Shown one piece after another: positions 19,867-32,000 of a stretch of 64,000 nucleotides of DNA. Position numbers and translations under genes: made by a program. Below the pieces are notes generated by a model. The model made no database searches. It saw only the letters and a list, made by a program, of their open reading frames with translations, and had not been told where the DNA came from. The DNA is from Conus ventricosus. Taxonomy: Eukaryota; Mollusca; Gastropoda; Neogastropoda; Conidae. Numbering within the stretch: position 1 is the first letter of the stretch; each line of letters opens with the position of its first letter. The stretch is from the NCBI GenBank assembly GCA_018398815.1, contig CM031602.1, positions 101,732,404 through 101,796,403 on the forward strand. The letters are read 5' to 3'.

Positions 19867-20795
19867 TGGGTTTGCAGACTGCAGAAAACTCCCCTAGTCT
19901 CCTTGCACTCTTCTCACTTGTGCCTGGCACCTGTTTCTCCTGCACCTTAGTGCCCAAACGTGCCTCCCTATACACCTCTGCTAACTTCAGCAACTCCCCT
20001 GCTGTCTCTGGCTGTCTCTCTTTCAAATGTATAATTAACTCTGGACTGCAACCTGACAAAATCTGTTCTTTCATAACCAGCTCTTTCAATTCAGCGAACT
20101 CCTTTCTCGTACCACTCAACTCTAACCACTTCTCAAAATAGTGATCTAAACGTGCACCAAACTGAGTGTACGTTTCACCTGCTTGTAATCTAGCTGATCG
20201 AAATTTCTTTCTGAACCCCTCCTCTGTGAGGTCAAATCCCTTCATCAAAGACTCCTTCACAGCACCAAAATCAGATTGTTGGTCTGCCGGTAATGCAGTG
20301 AAAATCTGTAATGCCTTACCCGTCAATAGCGCTGACAAAATGACTGCCCACTCTTCTGAAGGTCAACCCTGACTAGTAGCAAACGTTTCAAAACGACTGA
20401 TGTACGCATCAATCAAATCTGTTCCTTCAGAGAATTTTGGTAACTTGGTCGGGGGGCATAACTGCGCACAGGGTCACTGGAAACTGAACTACCATCATCG
20501 GTGGTCTCCCTCTGTATTCTCACTCTCTCTAACTCTAATTGGATCCTTTATCTTTCTGTTTCCTGCGTTGTGTTAGCCTGAATCCTTATTCTTTCTGTTT
20601 CCTGCGTTTCGCTAGCTTTAACCCTTTCCTGCTCTGCTAATGCTATTTCTACTGCGACACGGCATCTTTCCGCTCGCTCATCTCTTTCCATCTTTTGTTG
20701 GGTTTCAACGAATGTTCGCACTCTTCTCCCGAGCAGCCTAAATCACGAGCGACGCTCACAAGTTGTTCAATAGGGGTGTTCTTTTCATCCGCCAT
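19832..20795 (-). pseudogene. Gag of the Gmr1-like element with SCAN-like capsid domain
   Basis: The probable start is the ATG at 20,795 (MADEKNTPIEQLVS). A charged coiled-coil segment rich in RIQ/ETE repeats (20,700-20,500) is broken by frameshifts. The intact part 20,338-19,832 has LTGKALQIFTALPADQQ, GFDLTEEGFRKKFRSARLQ, ETYTQFGARLDHYFEKWLEL and EQILSGCSPELIIHLKER. This resembles the SCAN/retroviral capsid C-domain, and vertebrate SCAN domains are thought to derive from Gmr1-like gag. It forms the particle around the RNA. Confidence 0.8.
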
Positions 20796-21191
20796 TATAT
20801 CTCTTTCTTTTTTTGAACACGATTTTACTACTACGACAGCTAAACTGGTGGTTACCGACACGAGTGACGTAATAGCACAATCCTATGAATGATAATATTA
20901 GCTTGGGACAACGTAATTAGTTTTTATAAGACGCCCAGCGCCTGACCCAACTGTGAGAGCGAATTATAGGCAATCTGTGCGAAATAAGTACTCTGGGGCT
21001 GAAATGCCAAGCCTAGTGTTAACTATATTGGAAGCAATGCCAAGCCTAGTATTTAACTATCTTGGAAACATACAGTAAGACACTACCTTGTCTTAGGATT
21101 ACAATACTTGAACGCCAGCCAGCTTACTCTCTGAGAAGTTGAACAATTATAATAAATGGGCCAGAATATCCTGGCAGGCTCGCCAATAAAT
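20796..21191 (-). promoter_or_regulatory. 5' leader with primer-binding site
   Basis: Untranslated leader between the 5' LTR and gag. The minus-strand sequence TGGCGAGCCTGCCAGGA at ~21,185-21,169 begins with the TGG expected for a tRNA 3' end and sits ~6 nt inside the LTR edge, so it is the likely primer-binding site. The tRNA was not identified. Two near-copies of GCCAAGCCTAGTRTTAACTA at ~21,008 and ~21,040 form a short direct repeat. Confidence 0.6.
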
Positions 21192-21737
21192 TGTCAACCT
21201 CAGGGTATTTCAGTGGAGGAAGGACTAGCGCACAGCCCAAACACACTCACAGCTTGCTTACAATCTCATTCATATATCATGCATTCGTCAAATCAAACCA
21301 CTAGTAAAGTCTATAACTTTACTACACATAATCATGGAAACAAATATCAATGCACATGGAGTCAAACAAAATAAAACATTCTCTCTTTCCTTGAACTTCA
21401 CAAAACCATTTATCTAAATCATCATAACTAACCCGGGTATAAATAGATTTCTACTTTACCTGGCCAGGTGATCTTAGACTATTTACGAATCACTGTCTTT
21501 CCTTTTCTTTTTTTTTTCTTTCTTTTCACTGTCACTTTCACAAACACCAGTCACAACACCACTGCTGGCACTGGTCAGGTTGGACTGCTGGCACTGGTCA
21601 GGCTACTGGCGTTGGCCTGTGGTTCTGCCTGATGAAAGTGGCGTTGCCAGGTATGAGGTCGAACCCCGGTTCAGATTGAACAGTGACTACCAGGCATCGA
21701 TCTGTTCTCCTTTCTTCCTTCCTGCACTAACGCATTG

Positions 21738-21824
<87 letters not shown>

Positions 21825-21913
21825 CTCTCTCTCTCTCTCTCTTCTGGTCTGCTCTATCAAATGGACATGGTTGCTTTTTTTCCTTTTTCTTTTTTCTCTC
21901 TTCATCAATTAGC

Positions 21914-21967
<54 letters not shown>

Positions 21968-22278
21968 CTCTCACACACACACATCTCTCCTTAGTCCTTC
22001 CCCTGCAGACTCTATATGGTGCTAATGCTTCAACTCAGTTCTGTTCACTCCTCCTCTCATCTCTCTGCTTTTCTCTCGTGCAGAGCCTATTCCCAGAACC
22101 TCTCTCTCTCCGTTCTTTTTTCTTCCTTCTTTTCTCCCTCGTTCTCTCCCTCCTAGCTTTCTTATCCCGTTCCTATCTGTCAAAAGGGTGAGTACCATTG
22201 GTCAGAATTTTTCCCGCCTTTTACCGAGGTTACCTCCCCTCTAATTCCATTGGACATGCAAATCGTCAAAGTCACATC
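21192..22278 (-). repeat. 5' LTR, outer part (right copy, segment 1)
   Basis: Matches 14,507-15,516. Longer CT microsatellites at 21,741-21,830 and 21,917-21,970, and a small extra duplication CTGCTGGCACTGGTCAGG at ~21,570-21,602, are the main differences. It ends with ACATC (22,274-22,278), where element B begins. The remaining ~395 bp of the LTR are at 37,946-38,341. Confidence 0.85.
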
Positions 22279-22364
22279 AGAGAACAATAAAAGGGCATTC
22301 TGGCTCACCCGGTCTCAACCAGTTTCGACCGGGCGACTCCAGAATGCCCCTTTTATTGTTCTCT
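22279..22364. repeat. 86-bp terminal palindrome (hairpin) at left end of element B
   Basis: Outer arms AGAGAACAATAAAAGGG / CCCCTTTTATTGTTCTCT and GCATTCTGG / CCAGAATGC pair completely apart from one missing G. Then comes an inner stem CACCCGGTC / GACCGGGCG with a ~12-nt loop TCAACCAGTTTC. The loop is not symmetric and has the same orientation relative to the element at both ends. Confidence 0.9.
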
Positions 22365-22536
22365 GACAAGTAAGACTTAAATAACCAAAAAATAACGACC
22401 CTACAAACAAACATACTGTGTAGGATTATCCGTTTTCAATACTAATTTACTAAATTTTTTAGATTTTAGTTTTTGCTTAATCCTATGTTTTTTCTGATCA
22501 TTTTCAATAACATCATTTTCACGCAAACTTCATCAA
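22279..22536 (+). repeat. Left terminal inverted repeat of element B
   Basis: Pairs with the complement of 37,647-37,940. The match runs through the palindrome, CAAGTAAGACTT, ATAACCAAAAAATAACG, the GTGTAGG tract and TCATTTTCAATAACATCATT. The inner part encodes the C-terminal ~45 codons of the ATPase gene (stop at 22,403-22,401). Confidence 0.85.
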
Positions 22537-22985
22537 ATGATTCTCTGTCTTTCTGTGAAATAAAACTACAGTCTTTAACTGTTTCTCTAAGTCTTTTAAA
22601 ACCGAGTTAATTTTTTGACATAAAATCCACACACTTATCCCAGCATGCCTTCCACTAAAAGCCAGTTTAATAAAGAGTTTCTCTTTAACTATGTCTCTTT
22701 CTGCTGAACAGTCATCTATAATAAATAGTGTCTGGGTTCCTTCAAACAGTTTAGAAAAACTGTCTAAAAACTCACTCATTTATTGCTGGGATCAACTAAA
22801 AATATGTTATCATCTGTCCATATAAACCTTCTATCATGATATGCTTGTTCCATTTAAGTGTTGGACAGAAAATTACAATATGATCAAAATTATAGCGATA
22901 AACTGTTGTAATAGTCGAGGATAATATTGTTTTTTTTCCGCAACCAGTCTGCCACAAATTAAGAACAATGAGGGTTTTTGTCATA
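22401..22985 (-). pseudogene. Packaging ATPase, element B
   Basis: Minus strand. P-loop-like NLWQTGCGKKTILS near 22,940; HIVIFCPTLKWNKH (~22,890); Walker B TLFIIDDCSAERD (~22,730); LAFSGRHAGISVWILCQK (~22,670-22,615); then NSVLKDLEKQLKTVVLFH. After residue ENHLMKFA a frameshift (~22,520) leads into the C-terminus DQKKHRIKQKLKSK and NPTQYVCL, which lies inside the terminal inverted repeat. The ATPase is at the very end of the element pointing outwards, unlike element A, where it follows the capsid gene. Confidence 0.75.
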
Positions 22986-23229
22986 AAGTTTAACGCTCAT
23001 AGTTTTATAACAGAATTTAATCTAATCCAGTTATTGTTTTTATCATGCTCTCTGTCAAACTTGTTCAGTATAATAAAATCCTATAAGTCTAAATGTGTAA
23101 GATTAATCCAATTCAGTGCTGTAAGATTGTTTTCTATTTAGACTAATATTGATTTTTTTGCTTGGTTGTTATGACCTTAATACCCTCACCATTGTGGAAG
23201 AATGACGACGGTAACTTTAAGACTGTCAA

Positions 23230-23870
23230 CGTCTAAGTTTTGCCAAGCTAATTAGAATTCCTTTAAAAAGGACGTCACTAACGCCCACAACCCCATCCCT
23301 CTCCTTATCTTTAAGACAGAAATTTCAAATATTATTGTGAACGTGTCTCCTAATTTCATTTGCGGATGAACTGTAATTTTGTAGAAGCATCTTTCAAAAC
23401 CGTTTCTCTTCTGTGGGGGATGTACTTTTTTTCCCATACGGCGTTATTCAATCTCTTTCCGGCTTTTGTCCTCTGGCAAAGACTTATATGCAAAGGGCCA
23501 GAGTTGAGTGCTTTTCTGAAACTTTTTTGGCGGCTAAAAAATGTAAATGGGCTTATGAATTCAAATTTTATTTCCCATTCTAAATGTGGTTCTAAGTGCC
23601 ATTTGCTGTCAGGTTTTCGAACTATTTTATATTCATACTGGCCAGCATTATTTGCTTCTACATTGCGCAGTTGCTCTAGTTTAGGAAACTTTTGTTGCGC
23701 CAAACCTTTTTGGGCGTTTAAATCGCCATCTTTAGTGTACTCAAAACCATACAAAGCACCTATCTCACCGTTTTGTTCAAAGTCCGCAACGTCTGCAAGT
23801 CTTTTAATTCTAAATTATACACCTCACAGGCGCAAAATGTAACTCCGGGTTCTTCTGGTCCACACGTCAT
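23230..23870 (-). pseudogene. Unknown conserved element protein (SSGPES family), element B
   Basis: Starts with MTCGPEEPG at 23,870 behind TCTAAAAATA. Tracts LYGFEYTKDGDLNAQKGL and GQYEYKIVRKPDSKWHLEP are in one frame (23,754-23,356). The C-terminal part, with KLGDTFTIIFEISVLKI, is at 23,340-23,240 in another frame. Corresponds to 4,922-5,682 of element A. Function not known. Confidence 0.45.
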
Positions 23871-23884
23871 TATTTTTAGAACAA

Positions 23885-24620
23885 CTAATTATTTTTTTTT
23901 CTAAAACAATGTGTAGTTATCCCCTTTTCACACACTTTCCCCGTTTTGTCTGTGATTTTTAAATTAAAAGATTCGACCCTCCCACAGACTAATCTTTTAA
24001 ACTGTAAATTAGGGAATTGTATAATTTCATAATCGAAATATGCAGCTTTCCCTGACGAAGAGCTCTTAAAACAGTTGAGGGCCTTCCCATCATATAAGTT
24101 TTCATCAGTGCTCAGCTCGTCCAAATGAACAAGAGCAATGAATGTAATGCAAGATCGAGCGACTTTCCCCCAAAAGTAGTTTTGTCTGGTGTAACACTAA
24201 AACTATATGGGTCGATTGGTAGTTGTAAAGCCTAACATTTTAGCTAGCTCTCTATCAAAATAGTAACCTACTTCTTCTTTTTTAGGTTTAAAGGGCCAAC
24301 ATTGTTTTTAGTTTTGCATTGTTAAGTTTGAGAGAAATGTCGAAGTAACTCATTGCTTCTTTTAGTGAGCAAAACCCGTAATAACCATCAGGTATTGTTA
24401 ACTGGCTAACTAATTTTCCTGCATTTTTAAAATTTTTTTAAAATCTTATTATTCCCTCCTTGGATTCATTTATATTAAACCATACGACTTTGTAGAATAT
24501 TTCATGGAGCGCGACCGTTTTAGTTCCGCAACCGTTATTAATACATGTTCTAAAAACGAAGGCGGTCTTGAGTTGTTATTGTTACAAACATTTTTTTAAA
24601 CGAAATAAAAATGACTGCAT
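23885..24620 (-). pseudogene. PDGYY-family virion-protein candidate, element B
   Basis: The clean C-terminal ORF 24,124-23,885 contains LSTDENLYDGKALNCF, FPNLQFKRLVCGRVESFNLK and a TDKTGK tail. Upstream, frames broken at ~24,150 and ~24,290 carry PDGYYGFCSLKEAMSYFDIS (~24,405-24,345). The N-terminal part extends toward ~24,600. This shows what the left-truncated element A gene would contain beyond base 1. Confidence 0.5.
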
Positions 24621-24759
24621 TTAAATACCGATGCAAAATATTCTGCTGGACCGCACTAACAATCTTAAAAATAACAACTGAAAACTCTGACATTTCGTGA
24701 CTCAGCCCTGCCCGCCTTTCAAGTAAAGGTTAGTACTCCATTAAACAGATATCTTAACC

Positions 24760-25820
24760 CCCCTATTAAAAAAGACTACATCCCGAAAGCGGGGTTCAGT
24801 CATCGATGCTTTTTTTAAATCAGAACCAGTTAAATTTTGCTGTGTTTTGTGCATCAACTGGGTGGGGAGTGTCGTATGCTGATCACTTAAATCATTCTGA
24901 TCCTTTGTGAGGTCAGTGTAAGATTTCATTTTTATTACACTTTCAGACGTATTTGACTGAACAGCAAGCGCCATTGCCAAATGATAAAACTTTAATCCAT
25001 TTAGCAACAGAATAGACAGGGAAGGTTTTTGAAAGGATCTGTACGAATTCAATATTAAGGCTAAGACAGCTTTAGAAAAAATCGGACTTAATCAGGGTTT
25101 TAAAGGCACCCCTTTTTTTTTGGGGGCGTCCCACAGAAAGAAATAACTATGACGGAATCCCCCTTTACACATCTTCTCTTCAGGCACAGCTGTTCACCTG
25201 GGGTCCAAGAGCAAGAGCATAAAACAGCATGGACAACATTTATTTAGACACTTCTAAGGGCCTAACTAGAGCGGGAATAAAAACCAATAAACGACTCTGT
25301 TCGTACTTAAACGTTTGGTGTTTGCTAGGCTCGAAAGCACAAACGAGGTCGAGCATAACTGATCCTTCTACTGGGTTTGACGCACAAAAACAATACTTAG
25401 CATATTTAGAGGACGCCATTAATTCTACATTGATTTACCTTCAAGTATTAAAAATCCCCAAAATGTTTTACAATACGCAAGATCGAAAGTAGACTTTGCT
25501 GTTGGCACGGGTTTTTATACATGCTGCCTTCTGACCTCAGACTCCAGGTAGGTACAATAATAAACTACAATAACGAAATCCTTGGGGCAGGCAATGAACA
25601 GAAAGTGGGAAAAAACGAAATAATTCTGAGCCAGTAATATTGCAAGCAGTAAACAAACAAGATGACCCCCAAAGAAATAGGCATCCAATCCCCACGGCCC
25701 AAAGCCCAAAACCGTTGAAGACCTCGAAAAAAATAATGACCATGAATATGAAAAGACAGCGCTTGTTGTTGTATTAACTGGCCTTGGATTACTTGGTCTT
25801 TATTTTACTAAATTTTAAAC
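24760..25820 (+). pseudogene. QNQLNF-family virion-protein candidate with C-terminal anchor, element B
   Basis: Frames change repeatedly: NQNQLNFAVFCASTG-like tract (~24,818-24,860), LVRSV (~24,905), ERICTEFNIKAKTAL (~25,035-25,075), the intact piece 25,229-25,492 (TRAGIKTNKRLCSYLNVWCL), YARSKVDFAVGTGFYMLPSD (~25,475-25,535) and the terminal hydrophobic segment TALVVVLTGLGLLGLYF (25,758-25,815). Parallel to 620-1,700 in element A. Confidence 0.5.
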
Positions 25821-25829
25821 CCCAAAACT

Positions 25830-26976
25830 ATTAAGAGAACAATCCCATAAGTGCTCGGCCATAAAGCCAACTACTTTGCCTGCAGTAGACAAAAGCCAGC
25901 TAACAACACCCCGTAATATACATGGTAAAGCATCCACGGCTTTACCGCAAATTTTTTTTAATAAACCCGCAAGATGATCAAGCATTTTTTTTTACCCATG
26001 ATTTATCAGGGGGAGGTGATGTCGGCGGAGGCGCTGACCCAAGACCACCGCCGCCTGTAATAGCCACACCAGCGTACTTATTGCAAATCCTAAGGCTGTT
26101 AAACGCTTGCTAATGTGACTCCTTGCTCTCTAAACAGTGTTCTTATTCGTTCTGCTAGTGTTGTGTCTTCATATAAAATTTTTTTGGGATAGTTTCTCTT
26201 ATTCTGCTCACTTGAGTTCGTAATTGTTCTCGGTTGGTAGACAAACTTCTAGTCTTGCTGATCTCTCTTGCTCAAGATCTTTTAGTCTTTGATTATTCTT
26301 TCTTTAATATCATGCCCTAAGTTGGCGTCATCAGCCTCAACGATTTTTTCTTTTTTCTCTTTTATATGCTCATCTAGTTCACCCATTTTTGCTAAATTGT
26401 TTGTTAATTCGCCTCTGATGTTTCTCAAAGCATGATCAAGGCCGCTATCTCTCGCATGGGTAGCGGCGGGTCGTGTATAGTTTTAATGCTGTTTCTTCTG
26501 AAAAACGGGTTTTCTGCTTCTTTATTTTTGTCTGCTGCCTGACCTAAAATCTTTAAGTTCTATTGTTTTGTATTTGGCTATCTGTTGGGAGTTTTTGTTG
26601 TATGTTTTGAAGTTTAGAAACACCCTCCGCTCTTAATTTCGGTCTAACAATGTCAAGGCGATTTCGATCGGCAGCTTTAAGTCTTTGTCTAATTGTGGCC
26701 ATGCCCAAAAACTTTGATGGGTCCGTTTATCTGTAAGCCGAACAAGTTGTCCTTGATCGTTTTTCACAAACAAATGGCCTTTTTATCTACATCAAAATCA
26801 ATAGGAAAAAGGGGAGGTTCTAGGCCTAAACTTTTGTAAATGATTCAACCTTACTTAATGTTAATTCATGCAACAGTGAGGTCGTTGAGCGATCCTGTGT
26901 CAAAGGGATCATTTTCACTCATGTCGTCTCCGGGATAAAAAACATCATAATCTTCTTCACCTTAAATGCCTGCCAT
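25830..26976 (-). pseudogene. Acidic/coiled-coil protein, element B
   Basis: The start ATG at 26,976 follows TTTAAAAAC. It has an acidic N-terminus (EEDYDVFYPGDDMSENDPFD), a middle LGLEPPLFPIDFDVDKK (~26,830-26,780), charged coiled-coil segments at 26,560-26,340 and a hydrophobic region toward 25,830, all in shifting frames. Head-to-head with the capsid gene, as in element A. Confidence 0.45.
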
Positions 26977-27017
26977 GTTTTTAAATAATTAATTTTTTTA
27001 TTTTGTTTTATAAAAAA

Positions 27018-28262
27018 ATGTCACAAGTATATGGTTCAATTCTTAACCCGCATAGAAGACTGAAAGAGCCCTTGGAGTAAAGGGGAAATAAGCAGAATAT
27101 TATTGTTCCAAATAATCCGTCTACTATTGATGCGGATCAAATTCTTACTGTCAAATTTTCCAAGCCTAGGAGGGGATGAAGTGTTTTGTGCCAGGCTCTA
27201 CGCAACTTACTTTAAAAATAGATCCTCGAATCAGCAACAGACCCAAACAGCACAGTTTGCAGAATCTGGGTCGGGCAATTTTTTAAGAAAATTTCTATAA
27301 ACTTGAGGGCAAGAAATATTTTCTTACACAATGCGACATATTTTTAACCTTTTTCTGATCATGGCTAACCGAGAATGAAAGGCCGATCTTGCTTTTCAAG
27401 GAATAGATAATGAAGAAGCACTAAACACAGAATAGGCGCCGCAGATGCTAATAAACCGGCAAAAAGTATGTGGCTGTAAATTTTGCGTAGGAAATCGCTT
27501 TTCCATCCCCTGGATTTTGAGTTGTTAAGTGCCCATGCACCGTACTTTCAAGGAGCATTAAAAGACAGATTGTCATATGAACTAACTTTTAACGAATACA
27601 AACGTTTATCAGATCAACAGACACCGAAGCAAAGTACAGCATTTCTGACATCTCAGAGTTTGACGCTGTTAGAAACCCTGATTTAGCAAGGCTGATTGAG
27701 AAAACGATATAAGACAAGAAAAGCAATATATTACGATAGAGTGATTCATCATACAACATATCCCAGAAGAAAGGGCCGACGCTATATGGAATTTTAGTTT
27801 TAGTGTCACAGCAAGATCGTTTAAAGGTATTTTATTGCTGTGTGAAGATGAAGAACCATTTGAAAGGGGAAGTGAAAAGTTATTAACCCTAAAATAACGA
27901 AAGACAATGTACAATTGAGGGTAGTCCTAACCAAATCAAACGCTAGCGGGCTTAAACCTTATCAGCATTTTGCCGAAATAAGAAAATTGTTTGGGGGGGG
28001 GAGGGGTAGAAATCCAACGTAGACCTTGTGTCAAAAGATCTACACCTTCACAATGTTAGATTTGGGATGATTATTTAACAACAAAATACGGTTTATGGAT
28101 TGACCTAAGGGCAACGGAGGATAATCAGTTGCATGGAAGGGGGAGAACTGTTAAAGACGGAATAAACATTCAAATTGACAAAGAAAAAGATGGCGATAAA
28201 CCAGTTAATGTACATTTGTTTTTAATATATGAGGCGCAGCGAATATTGAAGATAACAGATTA
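27018..28262 (+). pseudogene. Major capsid protein, double jelly-roll type, element B (heavily frameshifted)
   Basis: The ATG at 27,018 abuts TTTTATAAAAAA. An N-terminal tract SQVYGSILNPHRRLK is followed by several breaks. The clearest part is 27,483-27,690: FHPLDFELLSAHAPYFQGAL and DRLSYELTF. The second half (27,720-28,262) contains GILLLCEDEEPFERGSEKF-like and LKPYQHFAEIRKLF-like tracts and YGLWIDLRA (~28,090-28,115). Same architecture as 2,950-4,216. Confidence 0.65.
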
Positions 28263-28307
28263 AAAGAAAATAAATTACTAAAAATTTTTATTTTTTTTTA
28301 AAAAAAG

Positions 28308-28975
28308 CATGTCTGTTCACGTTTTATCCAAAAGCGCCTACGGAGCCAGAGTCACCAAACGAAGGATAGTAGAAACCCCTAACATAAAACCTTCAGATTA
28401 ACAAACATTACGCAAATGCACAAAAACTAGAGCAAGGCCTTTAAAAAATACAGCAAAACCAAACGAAGGTATTCTGCTGCTTTAATGCTTTTAAACATAT
28501 GTTAATACGGGAGCATCGACTATTAGTGCTCATCAGCGGGAAGAGGGTGAGGCCTCTTAGCAACAGGCGTAGGGGGCACCCGCAGCTTTATCTCTAGCCG
28601 GTTTATCTTTAACTCTCGGCCTGTTTTCATTAGCTGTAAGTGCGGCTGGCAAAAAATTAAAAACTAAACTCCAAAAGCAAAACAGCTATGGTTCAACTAA
28701 TAACAGCTAAACTTAGCTCGTTCAAACTGACAATAAATAAAGCGCTAGTTGACTCGCACATCACGGATGAAGAATTTAGTCGTTTACAGGCAGATTTGGA
28801 ATGACTATAAAAGACAAAAGTTTGCTCTTCAAAAAAAGGCAAGGGCAAGTTTTTCTCAACACCAGACACCGAGCAGATAAAAAAGGAATGTTTAAAAAAA
28901 AGTAAAACGAACATTAAACTCTGTTCTAAACAGCTCACATTAACAACATCAAAGGGCGTTTATACTTTAGTTTAT
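28308..28975 (+). pseudogene. Membrane-active/coiled-coil protein, element B
   Basis: The ATG at 28,308 follows TTTAAAAAAAGC. The N-terminus is basic (SAYGARVTKRRIVETP). After frameshifts there is a Gly/Ala/Leu-rich hydrophobic stretch (APAALSLAGLSLTLGLFSLA, ~28,580-28,640) and a charged C-terminus (ITDEEFSRLQ near 28,760). Matches 5,726-6,300 of element A. In element B the polymerase gene follows directly. Confidence 0.45.
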
Positions 28976-29067
28976 GAGTCTAACCCCAAACAGACCGTTG
29001 ATATTGATTCGATTAATTATTTTTTTTTATTTAAATAAATTTTTTGAGTTAAAAAAGAAACTCAGCA

Positions 29068-32000
29068 TGGATAAGATATATGAAGGACCAGACGAATTGT
29101 TTGAAGGAATGCTTAAGGGAGAGCGTTTGTCAAAAGCTTTAAATGATATTAACTAGAAGTCATTGATCCAACAAACGTACAGGCAAGTGTTGTACATGCA
29201 ATTTCTAAAAGTTCCAGGAAACTAACAATAGAACCCGCCAGTTAAAGTAATGTTAGCTTTTTTAAATCGACTATATAACAATAAATGAAAAAAATCTAGA
29301 AGTCTGGGTCTCAAATAAACAACAGTTTTTTCTTTCTCATAATGACTTAACACCCGGGTTGGGCAGACGAACTGCTTACACAGTTTAAATGTGGCCGCTG
29401 AAGAAGCCAAAATGAGAGGCTCGGTTGGTCAGAGGGCGAATCTTAGAGATCAGATTAAAACAGTCTAAGTATGCACCGATTGTAGGCAGGTCTTACATTC
29501 CCTACCTCCAGCATTATTGCAAAAAGAGCGGGTTCTAAACATAAGGAATTCAGACACAAATGTTCATGGGTGTGTTCTTGCAAAGCTGCATTACGTCCGC
29601 AAAAACGCAGAGAGAGTGTCTAACTATGAACCTACATAAATTGATCTTAACTTTAGGGGAAATATCCTTTCCTTTTAGCGTGGATTCCATTGACAGTTTG
29701 AAGAACAAAACAAACCAATAACTGTTTAATGTCTACACAGGGGATGAGGAAACAACTACAACCGATTAAAGTGCCCAGAACAGTCCAACGATTGGCGAGC
29801 CAGACAAAAATCATGTTGACTTACTACTGATGCTTTCACCACGGGGCTGCCGCATTACACATTAATACGAAAAATGAGTAGACTGTTAGCATATACTACA
29901 AAAAACATTGCAAACAAGAATTCTGTAGAAATGTTTAACAAGAATTCCAACCGCTCAAGCCGCGCTTGAACATATAAAACATTGTAAAAGTTCTGTAGAC
30001 TGTAATACAGAACTAATTACACCCCCACCCGGGATCTAAGTTAGTTTTAAGAACGGAAACGGCTGAAAAATTTCCCTCCATACGTAGTTTACGCAGACTT
30101 CGAGTCGCTTATTTGTTCCTTATGAAGGGCCAGCGCCAAAAAAAACTTCGAAAAACAGCCCTTAATAGTAATCATCAGATTTGTTCATTTGCCTCATTAT
30201 TGTCAGGTCGGTTTGGCGTCCATTCGGAACCAGAATTGTATAGAGGACCTAATGCTGCCGAATACTTCTTAGAACGCATGCAGCAAGTGCGTAACGCCTG
30301 TTCTAATAATCTAAAACTTACCTGAAATCATAATGACGCCTGAAGATCAACAACAGTAAAAATCAGTCACTCACTTTTGGGATTTGCGGTTTTAGAACTA
30401 AATGTCTAACAGCGAGGAAGCCAATCCGACAGTAAGAGACCATGATCACTTTTAGCGGAAAGTTCAGAGGAGCAGCGCACAGTAAATGCAATCTTCAACT
30501 AAGTTTGATCCTAAGACATGGAAGCTGCCCATCTTCTTTCATAACTTGCGAGGTTACGACTCTCATTTTATAATGAAAGCAGTAAAACGACGCCTCAGGA
30601 TAACATGCATTGCACAGTCGTCAGAAAAGTACATGTGTTTCACTTTAAATAACATGTCTTTTATGACTCTATGCAACACATGAGGGGATCATTAGAGTCA
30701 CTGGCTATGTCCTTAAAGTCCTGCCCAATAACAGAAGAATTTTTTGACCCAACACTTGTTAGAAAGGCGTTTACCCTTATGATACATGAACATTTTGGGA
30801 AAGGTTTGATGAAGATACACTTCCTCCTAAAGCGCGTTTTTTTCTAGTCTTAAGGAAAGGACATCAGTGATTCTGATTACCAGCATGCTCAAGAAGCGTG
30901 GCAGAAGTTAGAGTGTAAAACGATGGGAGACATCATGATGCATACTTAATGGCCGATGTATGTTGTTGGCGGAGGGGTTTTTGAAAATTATGGGAAGACC
31001 TGCATGAAACTTTTAGCCTGGATCCCGCGCATTACATTTCTGCCCTGGGATGAGCGGGCCCGCTTTCTTAAAGTTTACTGGAGTACAGATTATTTATTGT
31101 CTGACCTACCAATGATTAAAGATGATTGAAACGGATCCGGGGGGAATTAGTATGGCGTCGCATCATTATTGTAAAGCAAACAACAAATACTTGGACGACT
31201 ATGATCCAAGTAAAAGGTCTAACTATCTCATGTATTTAGATGCAAACAATCTGTATGGATGGGCTATGGCGCAATCACTTCCATTACGCAACTTTAAAAT
31301 GTACACAGAAGACAATCCGAAAAATATTCAAAGAGAAATTAAAAGTGGTTGAACAGTTTGACACCAGATCAACAGCGGTGGTTTCATTCTAGAATTTGGG
31401 ACTTAGAATATCCTCAGGAACTCCATGACCTGCATAATGACTACCATTAGCAGCAGAAAGTCTAAAGATGAATCCAACAGAGCCGCCTAAACTTGTGCCT
31501 AATCTTCGAGACAAAAAAAATTTGTCTGTCATTACAGACTTCTACCTTTTTTATTTAAGACATGGTTTGGAAGTTGACAGCAGTTCATCGTATAATTGCT
31601 TTTGATCAAGAACAGTTCATGAAACCATACATCATGAAGAACACTGGTCTCAGAACTAAATCCACAGATGCTCAGAAAAAGACTTTTTCAAGCTGAGGAA
31701 CAACAGCTGTTTCGGAAAGACTATGGAAAATCCACACAAGCGTAAAGATGCCAGATTGGTCACCAAAGAGAACGAAGCAATTAAGCTGACTTCAAAACCA
31801 AATTATCAGGACTTCAGAAGTTTTCATGATCACTTTTTGGCATAATGATGAAGAAAAGAAAGTCAAAATTGGACAAACCTGTATTTATTGGGGTTTACCG
31901 TTTTAGAATTATCAAAGCTTTTGATTTAGAATTTCTTATGACTACTTTAAGCCCTTGTATCCAGAGCCAGATACTTTACACAGATACAGATAGTTTTGTT

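Noticed and set aside
16616..19950. Plus-strand ORFs opposite the retrotransposon pol and gag
   Set aside because: Shadows of the minus-strand genes, which carry all the catalytic motifs.
21687..22025. Arg/Glu-rich and Ser/Leu-rich ORFs on both strands
   Set aside because: Dinucleotide repeat artefacts in the right LTR.
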